Part shown: piece by piece, positions 36,501 to 46,916 of the stretch | Layout: every line of letters begins with the position of its first letter | Position numbering within the stretch: the first letter of the stretch is position 1 | Source: Methanolinea sp. | Lineage (GTDB): Archaea > Halobacteriota > Methanomicrobia > Methanomicrobiales > Methanospirillaceae | Length of the DNA stretch: 64,000 bases | Reading direction: 5' to 3' | NCBI GenBank assembly: GCA_024518585.1 | Contig: JANIHI010000004.1 | Coordinates: 62,001 to 126,000 of the forward strand | Notes under the pieces: generated by a model | What the model saw: only the letters and a program-made list of their open reading frames with translations | The model's database searches: none | Told to the model about the DNA's origin: nothing | Made by a program: the position numbers and the translations under genes

Positions 36501-37018
36501 AAGATGTCCTCTCCCGCGAGAGGGCAACGCTCCTCGAACGGATTGAAAAGTTTGAGAAAATGAAATATGAGGCATTCATGACCGCTTTCAGGGCCATCGA
36601 TTCGAATTTCAGGGAGGTGTTTGCCAGGTTGACGAGCGGAAACGGCCACCTCGTCCTTGAAAACGAGGAGGATCCCTTCTCCGGCGGTCTCTCTTTTGCC
36701 GTGCAACCCCGCGATAAACCGGTCCATCTCCTTTCAGCTCTCTCCGGCGGTGAAAAATCTCTGACAACCCTTGCATTCATATTCTCCATCCAGCAGTACA
36801 TTCCCGCACCCTTCTATGCTTTTGATGAAGTTGACATGTCCCTTGACGGTTCGAACGTCGAGAGGATCGCAGCCATGATTCGCGAGTTCTCGACGACCTC
36901 GCAGTTCATCATCGTCTCGCTCCGAAAACCCATGATCGAGGCAGCTGACCGGATTCTGGGAGTCACACTCCTGCCGGACAAGAGTAGTTTCGTGACAGGG
37001 ATAAAGTCCCATGCCTGA
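33575..37018 (+). CDS. smc: Chromosome segregation protein SMC
   Basis: The condensin ATPase, 1147 residues as in other archaea. It starts with TTG (MHITELEIDNFKSF). The Walker A is GPNGSGKSNIIDAILFAL near residue 32; two long coiled coils flank a hinge at about 510-650 (EGVHGTVAKIGKAPPEY); the ABC signature is LSGGEKSLTTLAFIF and the Walker B is FYAFDEVDMSLD. The C-terminus overlaps scpA by eight bases. A weak ribosome-binding site and TTG start may keep the level low relative to its neighbours. Confidence 0.97.
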   Translation: MHITELEIDNFKSFIKKTKIPFYEGFSVISGPNGSGKSNIIDAILFALALSSSRTLRAEKLTDLINLDSGKNSAEVTLTFSDGTKIRRRIKRSPTGYYSYIYLNDRLTKQSEVSDLLAKQGIKPHGYNVVMQGDITRIIEMSDFERRKIIDEIAGVAEFDQKKEQALQELEVVRERIEREELLLRELSARLGELAKEREQALLFRHWQDRLQHLEGLRAAAALHARQRDLTALSRMIEDERIALERVLSDRSLEENEVAYLKKDQEEIDLQINQKSGAEYLRLIADLEEAKGAIRVAEQAIARAKKEKEIGLEGLSRTYIDQKRAETRIAECTQAIREMTIDRTNLAMEVATAAAQVEKIEQQIQSQSRDAEGARDELFSLMQAIEEKKGERSSLLHQKDMLLERSRMRTSERERLEERLKSLLEGFREKTETLDQSRSERERLEKEKYSLDRTLSDRESSVFARRTTLERLREEYHEYEQEVIRLEAQQQARGEAGSKALEAVLPMEGVHGTVAKIGKAPPEYSTALNVAAGQRLHYIIVKDDSVAARAIEYLKEQKLGRVTFLPLNKMNPPDLPPLQKGDGIIGYAVDMLEFPPEYAPAFRVVFGGTVVMESLARARKFMGRFRIVTKDGELLEKSGAMTGGSFKKPIKGFGAAVEDEVARLRSRLSSLSGEIAHLEGEIRKATAEIESLRAKRADLDRELSRLSIIADEISRQEEVFQREKVQVEEALAALDGDMRSGTAELAALEAALDAMTEVITQTGKKIETVKKKLTDTQIPALSETLEKKKKEREEFERRLRNKEADINDLSRERQHFVSRLEELKAEVERIKAKNVDTDREIALAEEQIEANKAKIAEIEERQKQFSSDLEGLRERRGQVLAAIRESEQKILTLDATAERHRVQLDALNERFATLSREVEELRRQVGETDTDLSLEEIEDGIAEAGQEIKKLGAVNMLAIEEYERVEKRITERSEKKDVLSRERATLLERIEKFEKMKYEAFMTAFRAIDSNFREVFARLTSGNGHLVLENEEDPFSGGLSFAVQPRDKPVHLLSALSGGEKSLTTLAFIFSIQQYIPAPFYAFDEVDMSLDGSNVERIAAMIREFSTTSQFIIVSLRKPMIEAADRILGVTLLPDKSSFVTGIKSHA

Positions 37019-37748
37019 AGAACCTGTCGAGATACTCGTCCAGATGGCGGAGAAGGGTGAGATAGACCCCTGGAATATTGATATCGTCGAGGTGACCGAC
37101 CGGTTTCTCCGGGAACTGGAGAGGAGAAAGGAACTTGACCTCAGGATATCGGGGAGGACACTTTTCTACGCTGCCCTCCTCCTCCGCATGAAGTCCGAGT
37201 ACCTCGCCGCGCAGGCGGGGGATGAGGGAGAAGATCTGCCCGGAGAGGAGGGAGAAGGCGATGAAACCGGTTTTGAGATGGATTTTGCCTACGGTGAAGA
37301 TAGCGGAGGTCCCATCGAGCTCCTGGAGAGAGAGATAAAAAGGAGACTGGATCGCAAGCAACTCCGAAAACGCCCCATTACCCTTTTTGAACTGATCCTT
37401 GAACTCAAAGCAGCAGAAAAGGAACAGCGGAGAAAGCACCGGTTCATTCATTCCATCGATCCCCGGTTCATCGAGACGGAAGACGTCGTAGGGATTGCCC
37501 ACGATGAAGGGTACCGGGAGGCTGCCGCTGCCGTCCTCTCCCGGTGTGAAGAACGGATGGAGCAGGACTCTGTGATGACCCTGGAAGAACTTGCCGGGAT
37601 CATGGGCAAAAGGGTCATCGACGTCTATATCCCTCTCCTCTATCTCATGTTTGAAGAGAAAGTGTACCTCTGGCAGGACGAATTTTTCGGGCAGGTATTC
37701 ATCCAGCTGCTCCGCGCGGCTGAGCGCGGGTCTGCCGTCCAGGGCTAG
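37011..37748 (+). CDS. scpA: Segregation and condensation protein ScpA (kleisin)
   Basis: ScpA is the kleisin that bridges the SMC heads. The 245 residues start MPEEPVEILVQMAEKGEIDP and include PWNIDIVEVTDRFLREL and SGRTLFYAALLLRMKSEYLA, the N-terminal helices that bind the SMC neck; an acidic linker (~75-105) precedes a C-terminal winged-helix region. The start overlaps the smc stop. No scpB follows before the rRNA operon. Confidence 0.93.
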   Translation: MPEEPVEILVQMAEKGEIDPWNIDIVEVTDRFLRELERRKELDLRISGRTLFYAALLLRMKSEYLAAQAGDEGEDLPGEEGEGDETGFEMDFAYGEDSGGPIELLEREIKRRLDRKQLRKRPITLFELILELKAAEKEQRRKHRFIHSIDPRFIETEDVVGIAHDEGYREAAAAVLSRCEERMEQDSVMTLEELAGIMGKRVIDVYIPLLYLMFEEKVYLWQDEFFGQVFIQLLRAAERGSAVQG

Positions 37749-38224
37749 GAAGGAGAGGAGAGGGAAAATAGGGACCAGGCACGAGTTACGTGGTGCTTTT
37801 CCGGTCTCCATTTCCTGTGGTTCACCCGGATCTCTCACGGAAAAGTCCGGGGTGCAAGGGGGGGACGGTAAGGGAGAGGAGGGGGTAGGATGCAGGTCGG
37901 AATTCTCTTCTCGGGGGGAGAAATTCTGAGAGTCTGGAAATTTGGTGGCCCCTGGGTATCAGGGGTCCCAGGTGGGGACCGTAAGAAGGGAGGGATTAAC
38001 TTGATATGATCGGAATGACAACATGTATTTCCTCATTGGACGATGATGAACGAGAAGCAAGAGGAGGTTCTCGTTCTGAATAATGAGAAAGGAAATCGAG
38101 GTTTTCCAACGGCCCGGCCCCCTCGGGGATAAGGGGTTGTTGGAGCAGTCCTCCGGTCTGCCGGCAGTCAAGCCCGGTCATTCAGGCACCCGGTTTCCCT
38201 GGCCCGGGGTCAGGTGAAAAAAGG
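37749..38224. other. Intergenic region between scpA and the rRNA promoter
   Basis: No gene is seen. Two abutting hairpins stand at 37949-37965 (CCCCTG-ggtat-CAGGGG) and 37964-37980 (GGTCCC-aggtg-GGGACC); they share two G residues, so only one can be complete at a time. A weaker fold around 38105-38145 has CCAAC pairing with GTTGG. These could end the scpA transcript, though no T tract follows. Confidence 0.4.
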
Positions 38225-38232
38225 TTATATAT
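38225..38232 (+). promoter_or_regulatory. TATA box of the rRNA operon
   Basis: TTATATAT, followed by an A-rich run, lies 160 bases before the mature 16S. It is the best TATA match in the region and predicts transcription from about 38255. Confidence 0.65.
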
Positions 38233-38265
38233 CTAAAAAACCTATATTGTTACCCTCTGTGATGG

Positions 38266-38305
38266 AGAACCAAGCACGGCAGCACGTGTGCTGACCATTG
38301 GTTCT
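38266..38305 (+). other. Stem-loop in the pre-rRNA leader
   Basis: AGAACCAA (38266-38273) pairs with TTGGTTCT (38298-38305), and inside it CAGCAC (38280-38285) pairs with GTGCTG (38288-38293). Both stems are perfect. It is the first structure in the predicted transcript, ahead of the 16S processing stem. Confidence 0.6.
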
Positions 38306-38330
38306 GACGTTGGTACTGGCAATGCGGAAA

Positions 38331-38362
38331 TTTGTTTGGTAACCGCTAATTCCTCGAAGTAA
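38331..38362 (+). other. 16S rRNA processing stem, 5' arm
   Basis: TTTGTTTGGTAACCGC (38331-38346) can pair along its whole length with GCGGTTGCCAAACAAA (39875-39890), and CCTCGAAGTAA (38352-38362) with TTATTTCGGGG (39863-39873), with three wobble pairs in all. Together they bracket the 16S gene, the expected long stem cut at bulges by the archaeal splicing endonuclease. Confidence 0.75.
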
Positions 38363-38390
38363 GCGATAATAGTGTGCTTGTAGATCGAGA

Positions 38391-39857
<1,467 letters not shown>

Positions 39858-39862
39858 AACGA

Positions 39863-39890
39863 TTATTTCGGGGTGCGGTTGCCAAACAAA
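39863..39890 (+). other. 16S rRNA processing stem, 3' arm
   Basis: This segment complements 38331-38362 (see the 5' arm) and lies just after the mature 16S 3' end and before tRNA-Ala. Confidence 0.75.
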
Positions 39891-39921
39891 CTGTAAAATT
39901 GCCGGTGCCAACAAGGACACA

Positions 39922-39994
39922 GGGCTCATAGCTCAGACGGAAGAGCGCGGCGTTTGCAACGCCGAGGCCATGGGTTCGAATCCCATTGAGTCCA
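39922..39994 (+). tRNA. tRNA-Ala (TGC) in the 16S-23S spacer
   Basis: Acceptor GGGCTCA (39922-39928) pairs with TGAGTCC (39987-39993), discriminator A. The anticodon loop TTTGCAA gives TGC; T arm ATGGG-TTCGAAT-CCCAT. A spacer tRNA-Ala is standard in euryarchaeal rRNA operons. Confidence 0.97.
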
Positions 39995-39997
39995 GTG

Positions 39998-40028
39998 CCA
40001 TGAAGGATTAAAAAACCTTCATGGTTTT
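39998..40028 (+). terminator. Perfect hairpin plus TTTT between tRNA-Ala and 23S
   Basis: CCATGAAGG (39998-40006), loop ATTAAAAAA, CCTTCATGG (40016-40024), then TTTT. It has the shape of an intrinsic terminator or attenuator, but being inside the rRNA operon it may instead be a processing structure that separates tRNA-Ala from the 23S precursor. Confidence 0.5.
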
Positions 40029-40098
40029 GATGCACCTGGAGATGCGAGTCACCAGGGAAGGGCTGAAGGTCTTCTATGACCTGACGATGCCGTGTAAA

Positions 40099-40141
40099 GG
40101 TTTGCACCAAGGACGTTACATGGGTTTGACGGAGCACTGGA
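40099..40141 (+). other. 23S rRNA processing stem, 5' arm
   Basis: GGTTTGCACCAAGGA (40099-40113) and TGGGTTTGACGGAGCACTGGA (written here as TGGGTTTGAC at 40121-40130 plus GGAGCACTGGA at 40131-40141) complement the segment 43042-43090 with short internal loops. Confidence 0.75.
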
Positions 40142-43041
<2,900 letters not shown>

Positions 43042-43090
43042 TCCAGTGCTCGTACTCGTCAAACCCAGACGAAATCCTTGTGTGCAAACC
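43042..43090 (+). other. 23S rRNA processing stem, 3' arm
   Basis: TCCAGTGCT, GTCAAACCCA and TCCTTGTGTGCAAACC in this segment pair with 40099-40141, closing the helix that releases 23S rRNA. Confidence 0.75.
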
Positions 43091-43095
43091 AAAAA

Positions 43096-43129
43096 GCCTT
43101 ATGTCCTATTCGATCGAATAGAATAAGGC
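43096..43129 (+). other. Long hairpin between 23S and tRNA-Cys
   Basis: GCCTTAT (43096-43102) pairs with ATAAGGC (43123-43129) and, inside, CTATTC with GAATAG around a GATC tetraloop. The two stems are separated by a GTC/A internal loop. It stands 12 bases before tRNA-Cys and may guide processing of the distal tRNA-5S part. Confidence 0.65.
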
Positions 43130-43140
43130 AAAACACGGCT

Positions 43141-43212
43141 GCCAAGGTGGCGGAGCGGCTACGCGGTTGACTGCAGATCAACTACACTCCGGTTCAAATC
43201 CGGACCTTGGCT
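43141..43212 (+). tRNA. tRNA-Cys (GCA)
   Basis: Acceptor GCCAAGG (43141-43147) pairs with CCTTGGC (43205-43211); discriminator T, usual for tRNA-Cys. The anticodon loop CTGCAGA gives GCA; T arm TCCGG-TTCAAAT-CCGGA. It is two to three bases before 5S rRNA. Confidence 0.96.
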
Positions 43213-43213
43213 T

Positions 43214-43344
43214 TGGGTGATGGCGGCCATAGCAGTCGGGAAACACCTGGACTCATTCCGAACCCAGCAGTTAAGCCGACTTACGTAGGCTGTTGTACTG
43301 AGGTACGCGAGTCCTCGGGAAGCATCCTTCGCTGCCATCACCCT
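43214..43344 (+). rRNA. rrf: 5S ribosomal RNA
   Basis: The terminal helix GGGTGATGGC pairs with GCCATCACCC. Inside are CACCTGGACTCATTCCGAACCCAG and AGTTAAGCCGACTTACGTAG in consecutive pieces, the typical loop B/C region. Ends are good to a few bases. A T/C-rich run follows (CTTCTTGCTTCTTG), the probable end of the operon. Confidence 0.95.
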
Positions 43345-43470
43345 TCTTGCTTCTTGTGATGCGATACCAGGGAGCGGATGCTCTTTTCTTAAAAACAACT
43401 GATTCATTGTAACTGATAAAAATCATAGCCATCCTCTCATGAATAACCAGTTTGATAGGCGTGAAACTCA

Positions 43471-44145
43471 CTATCCGGGGGAAATCACTGCCTTTGAAGC
43501 ACGTCCCCCTGCATATCTCTCGAGGTATTCGGCAGCGAGAGTGTAACCCCTAATCACCATCTCCATTGCCACTCCGGGAGCGCCGCAGGTGACAATGTGA
43601 ATATTTCTTGTCTCCATTGTCACCTTCGTTTCATGCGAGTCGCGGTAAGGATAGAGAGCAATGACCCTGTCGGAATCGACGATAATGACCTGGTTCCTGC
43701 GAAGAACGAGTGGCTTTTCCATCCCAATACCGAGGAATTGCTCGCCATCCCTTGCAAAACGCATCATGAGGTCTCCATCGAGAGCATCAGCATCGAATGC
43801 AGCGATCGGGACCCCACTCTCGGCCGATGCGAGGTTGTAGGCATCGACAGCAGAGTTTAGAGAGGGGAGTCCTTTTCCGGCGAGTATCCTCCGGACCAGT
43901 GCCTCAGACGCCGGACGGGTCTTCGTGGGATCGACTCCCACGCTCCAGAAGAAATCACGGTATGCCCTGAAGAGGGGGTCGTCCTTGACCTGTTCGAGCG
44001 TATAGCAGGACTTGATCTCCTGCACAATCGCTTTTTTCATGATTTCGAGTCCCGGACTCTCGCGTGTGACCCGAACGGACCGGATATCTCCCTCGGCCAC
44101 GCAGATTCCTGGAAAGCTCGCCACTATGTCCTGGCTGAATTCCAT
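43471..44145 (-). CDS. B3/4 domain protein (PheRS-like editing fold)
   Basis: The 224 residues match the free-standing B3/4 family, the fold of the editing domain of phenylalanyl-tRNA synthetase beta chain. Visible segments are FFWSVGVDPTKTRPASEALV, LPSLNSAVDAYNLASAESGV, AAFDADALDGDL and VIALYPYRDSHETKVTMET. Free-standing members may clear mischarged tRNAs or bind nucleotide; the function is not established. It is a single gene after the rRNA operon, with no obvious partner. Confidence 0.85.
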   Translation of the reverse strand: MEFSQDIVASFPGICVAEGDIRSVRVTRESPGLEIMKKAIVQEIKSCYTLEQVKDDPLFRAYRDFFWSVGVDPTKTRPASEALVRRILAGKGLPSLNSAVDAYNLASAESGVPIAAFDADALDGDLMMRFARDGEQFLGIGMEKPLVLRRNQVIIVDSDRVIALYPYRDSHETKVTMETRNIHIVTCGAPGVAMEMVIRGYTLAAEYLERYAGGRASKAVISPG

Positions 44146-44320
44146 GGGTATTCCCTCATAATCGTGATCAGTGATAGTATTCTATCCTTGATACTGGTAG
44201 TTTCATCCAGCAACAAAACCCATTCATCAATTAATCCCCAACGTTGAGTTGTCTTGAATTGCATGATGCAATATCAGGGTTGTAGATCAAATCCTCATCA
44301 TGATTTAGCGTTATTTCCGA

Positions 44321-44343
44321 TGAGAATGCCTCCGGCATTCGCA
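44321..44343. repeat. Palindromic element, copy 1
   Basis: ATGAGAATGCC, loop TCC, GGCATTCGCAT: ten of eleven positions pair, with one A-G mismatch. On the opposite strand the loop is GGA. It closely resembles the element at 48727-48751 in stem length, loop and flanks (ATG...CAT) and lies about 90 bases before the YHS gene. Confidence 0.6.
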
Positions 44344-44377
44344 TGTGTTGGGCCTGTTCTGAGGTGCATCATCAGTG

Positions 44378-44385
44378 TTTTTATA
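44378..44385 (+). promoter_or_regulatory. TATA box of the YHS-domain gene
   Basis: TTTTTATA, centred about 47 bases before the start codon, predicts transcription near 44408 and a short leader containing GGAAGGAGGAG. Confidence 0.5.
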
Positions 44386-44428
44386 GGTAAAACTGGATAA
44401 TATCAGTCCCTGGAAGGAGGAGTGTGCA

Positions 44429-44611
44429 ATGCCTACCGACCCAGTCTGCTACATGGTGATCGATGAGGATGAATCGGCGTGCAGGACTCGCTACAAGGGG
44501 CAGGAGTATTTCTTCTGCTCGGATTTCTGCAAAAAGAAGTTTGAAGAAAACCCAGCACGGTATGCAAAGATAGCGCGATCAATGGATCTAGGCCCGGACA
44601 TCAGTTGCTAA
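44429..44611 (+). CDS. YHS-domain small protein
   Basis: The 60-residue protein is a single YHS domain: MPTDPVCYMVIDEDESA, then YKGQEYFFCSDFCKKKFEENP with the CxxxC pair typical of this metal-binding motif found on heavy-metal ATPases and oxygenases. A strong GGAGGAG site precedes the ATG. With no metal transporter adjacent, a role as a metal (copper-type) chaperone is inferred only from the domain. Confidence 0.9.
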   Translation: MPTDPVCYMVIDEDESACRTRYKGQEYFFCSDFCKKKFEENPARYAKIARSMDLGPDISC

Positions 44612-44671
44612 TTATTGGTGTGGTCATAAAATCGGCTGGAATTTCTCCAGCAAAAAATAACAGGAGTGATT

Positions 44672-44716
44672 CCCCCTCACCTGCAAATCCTTTCCCGTGA
44701 GCAATACCGGAAAGGG
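44672..44716 (+). repeat. Duplicated ~45-base element, copy A
   Basis: This stretch matches 48263-48308 in about nine of ten positions, in the same orientation 3.6 kb away. Shared cores are CCCCCTCACCTGCA and TCCTTTCCCGTGAGCA. Both can fold, CCTTTCC pairing with GGAAAGG here. In the frame matching copy B it reads PLTCKSFPVSNTGKG, so it may be a coding remnant. The rest of 44612-44805 has no gene. Confidence 0.65.
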
Positions 44717-44805
44717 TGCGAAAGCGCCGCCAAAAGTCCTGAACAAGACTTTTTAAAAAAGTAGGAGAGGCACAAACTGATAAAGAGACACATACAGGAG
44801 ATCCA

Positions 44806-46871
44806 CTACGCCCCGACGGTGAAATAGAAGGTCGCACCCTTTCCGGTATCGGATTCTGCCCATACCTTTCCCGCGTGCCGCTGGATGATCTGGTCTACGA
44901 TCGCAAGACCGATACCAGTTCCTTCATAGTCCTTTTCGCTGTGGAGCCGTTCGAAGATCCGGAAAAGCCTGTCCGCGTACCTGGCGTCAAACCCGATGCC
45001 ATTGTCCCGGACAAAGTAAACACAGTGACCGTCTTTTGAAAACGATCCCACCTCGATCCGGGAATCTTCCTGGTTCCGCGAGAACTTTACAGCATTGGAA
45101 AGGAGGTTTCTGAGCACCTGGCGGAGGAGTACCGGATCTGCCCTGCACTGGGGGAGGTCCCCGATACACCATTCAATTTTCTGGCCGGGGTGGGATGGAG
45201 CCTGCTCACTGATAACTTCGGAGACCAGGGCCTTTACGTCAATATTCTCTCGTCTGAGTTCCATCCGGCTGGCACGCGAGAGCTCAAGGATCGCATCGAT
45301 GAGATCTGCCATCTTTGTGGTATTCTGCCGGATCATATCGATCAACTTCCTGCCCTCCGGCGGGAGATCCCCCCCGAACCGGTCAAGAAAGATACTTGAG
45401 AAACCATCGATAGCCCGAAGGGGAGCACGAAGGTCGTGGGAGATGGAATAGGCGAACGATTCGAGATTTCTGTTTGCCGCCTGGAGGGCTTCGGTCCTCT
45501 CGGCAACCGTCTGCTCGAGACTTCTATGGACCATCGCGATCTCTTCTTCTGCAGCCTTGCGGGTTTTCCACCGTAGGAGGGCGACCGAGGCCTGGTTCAC
45601 GAATGCTTCCAGCAGTTGGGCATTTTCGATTGTCGCGCCCTTTTTTAAGTAAAACGCGACATTTCCAAAGGTTTGTCCCTGGCTGGAGAACCCTATCACA
45701 TAGCCTTTCCCAAACGAGCAGATCTCCTCGACTTGACGACAGGCTTCTTCAGGGAATTTCCGGAAGAGAAAATAGTAGAGTCGGGGTCCTTCGTTGATGC
45801 CTTTTCTGATATAGTCCACATCGGAAAATGTTTCCGTGTCGAGGGAAAATTCCACCCCGGTAAAGTCGGTTCCAAACCATTCTCGGAAGGCACGAAGGAC
45901 ATCATCATCTGCGATAACTATCTCAACCCTCAAGGTTCGGGTAACAAGATCATGGGACTGGACACTGATGCTGGTGTGGGGAGGGAGCAGACGATGAAGA
46001 CATTCAGCAATATAACGATAAATATCGACTGCATCCTCCATATCCAGGAACTCCATAGCTGTTCGCGAGAGAAACGCAAGGTTTTCCAGCTGTTGCATCT
46101 GTGCAGCGTCACGCTCCTTCTCCCACGAGATATTCCGCCCGGTACCGTGGATCCGTGCAGGCCGATTCTCTTCGTCAAATGCCGCCGTGAATGTCCATTC
46201 TGTCCACGTCGGCAGTCCCTGCGTCAGTGTCCGGAACCGGAATTCACGGGTGAACGATGGAGTTCCCGGTGTCATTTCCCTGACAGCGGAAAGAAAGCAC
46301 TCCTGGTCATCCTCGATAATATAGTCCTGGAAGCGGGTTTTCGTTATCTCATTCTCGACTGCTCCGCTAAAACTGATAAATGACCTGTTCGCATAGGTCA
46401 GTTCCAGGCCCGGGCCAAGCCTGCAGATAAAGCCGGGCTGGGATTCCAGGATGGTTCGGCACCGGGATTCGCGTTCCCGGAGAACCTCCTCATCATTTTT
46501 CCTCTTGAACTCTACCCGGATCTTCCCGTATATCTCGGAAAAGAGAGGAACAGGGTCGCCTCTCTTCATGATATACGCGCAGATCCCATACCGGGAGGCC
46601 TCGGCTGCGACCTCTTCGCTGCCGTGTCCGGTGAGCAGGATGAACGGGATATCGCCGTGGCGGGAACGGATATGCCGCAAAAGTTCGATGCCGTTTTTTC
46701 CGGAAGGTTATACTCGGAAACGATGGTATCGCAGGAGTTATTCCGGAGGAAATCCTCGGCTTCTCTCACGCAGGAAACAGTCTCGATCCTCATTCCGGGC
46801 CAGTTGCCAGCATTCTGGTGAAATATCGAAAGGAACCGGTAATCATTGTCGACAACCAGTACGGTGAACAT
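44806..46871 (-). pseudogene. Hybrid receiver-PAS-GAF-type histidine kinase, split by a frameshift
   Basis: The gene is interrupted at an A6 run (46694-46699, T6 on the plus strand). The upstream part encodes the start of a receiver (FTVLVVDNDYRFL ... CDTIVSEYNLPEK). Slipping back one base restores KNGIELLRHIRSRHGDIPFI, FILLTGHG and CAYIMKRG. After the receiver come a PAS domain, a GAF-like region, and a HisKA-HATPase kinase with SYSISHDLRAPLRAIDGFSS (phospho-histidine), LLSNAVKFS, VRDNGIGFD and GTGIGLAIV. The full protein would be about 685 residues, cytoplasmic. The usual receiver aspartate is glutamate (SEY). It may be a pseudogene, a sequencing error or a slippage-expressed gene; the long part remains intact. 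Confidence 0.8.
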
Positions 46872-46916
46872 ACAAGAAAAAGGGTGTGGATGGTTTTAAC
46901 AATTGCTTCATCGAGG

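Noticed and set aside
44601-44837. 78-codon minus-strand frame downstream of the kinase
   Set aside because: It overlaps the kinase end and the decayed repeat, and lacks any coding signature.
45673-46383. 236-codon plus-strand frame
   Set aside because: It is antisense to the histidine kinase and shows no recognisable protein; the kinase reading has clear domains.
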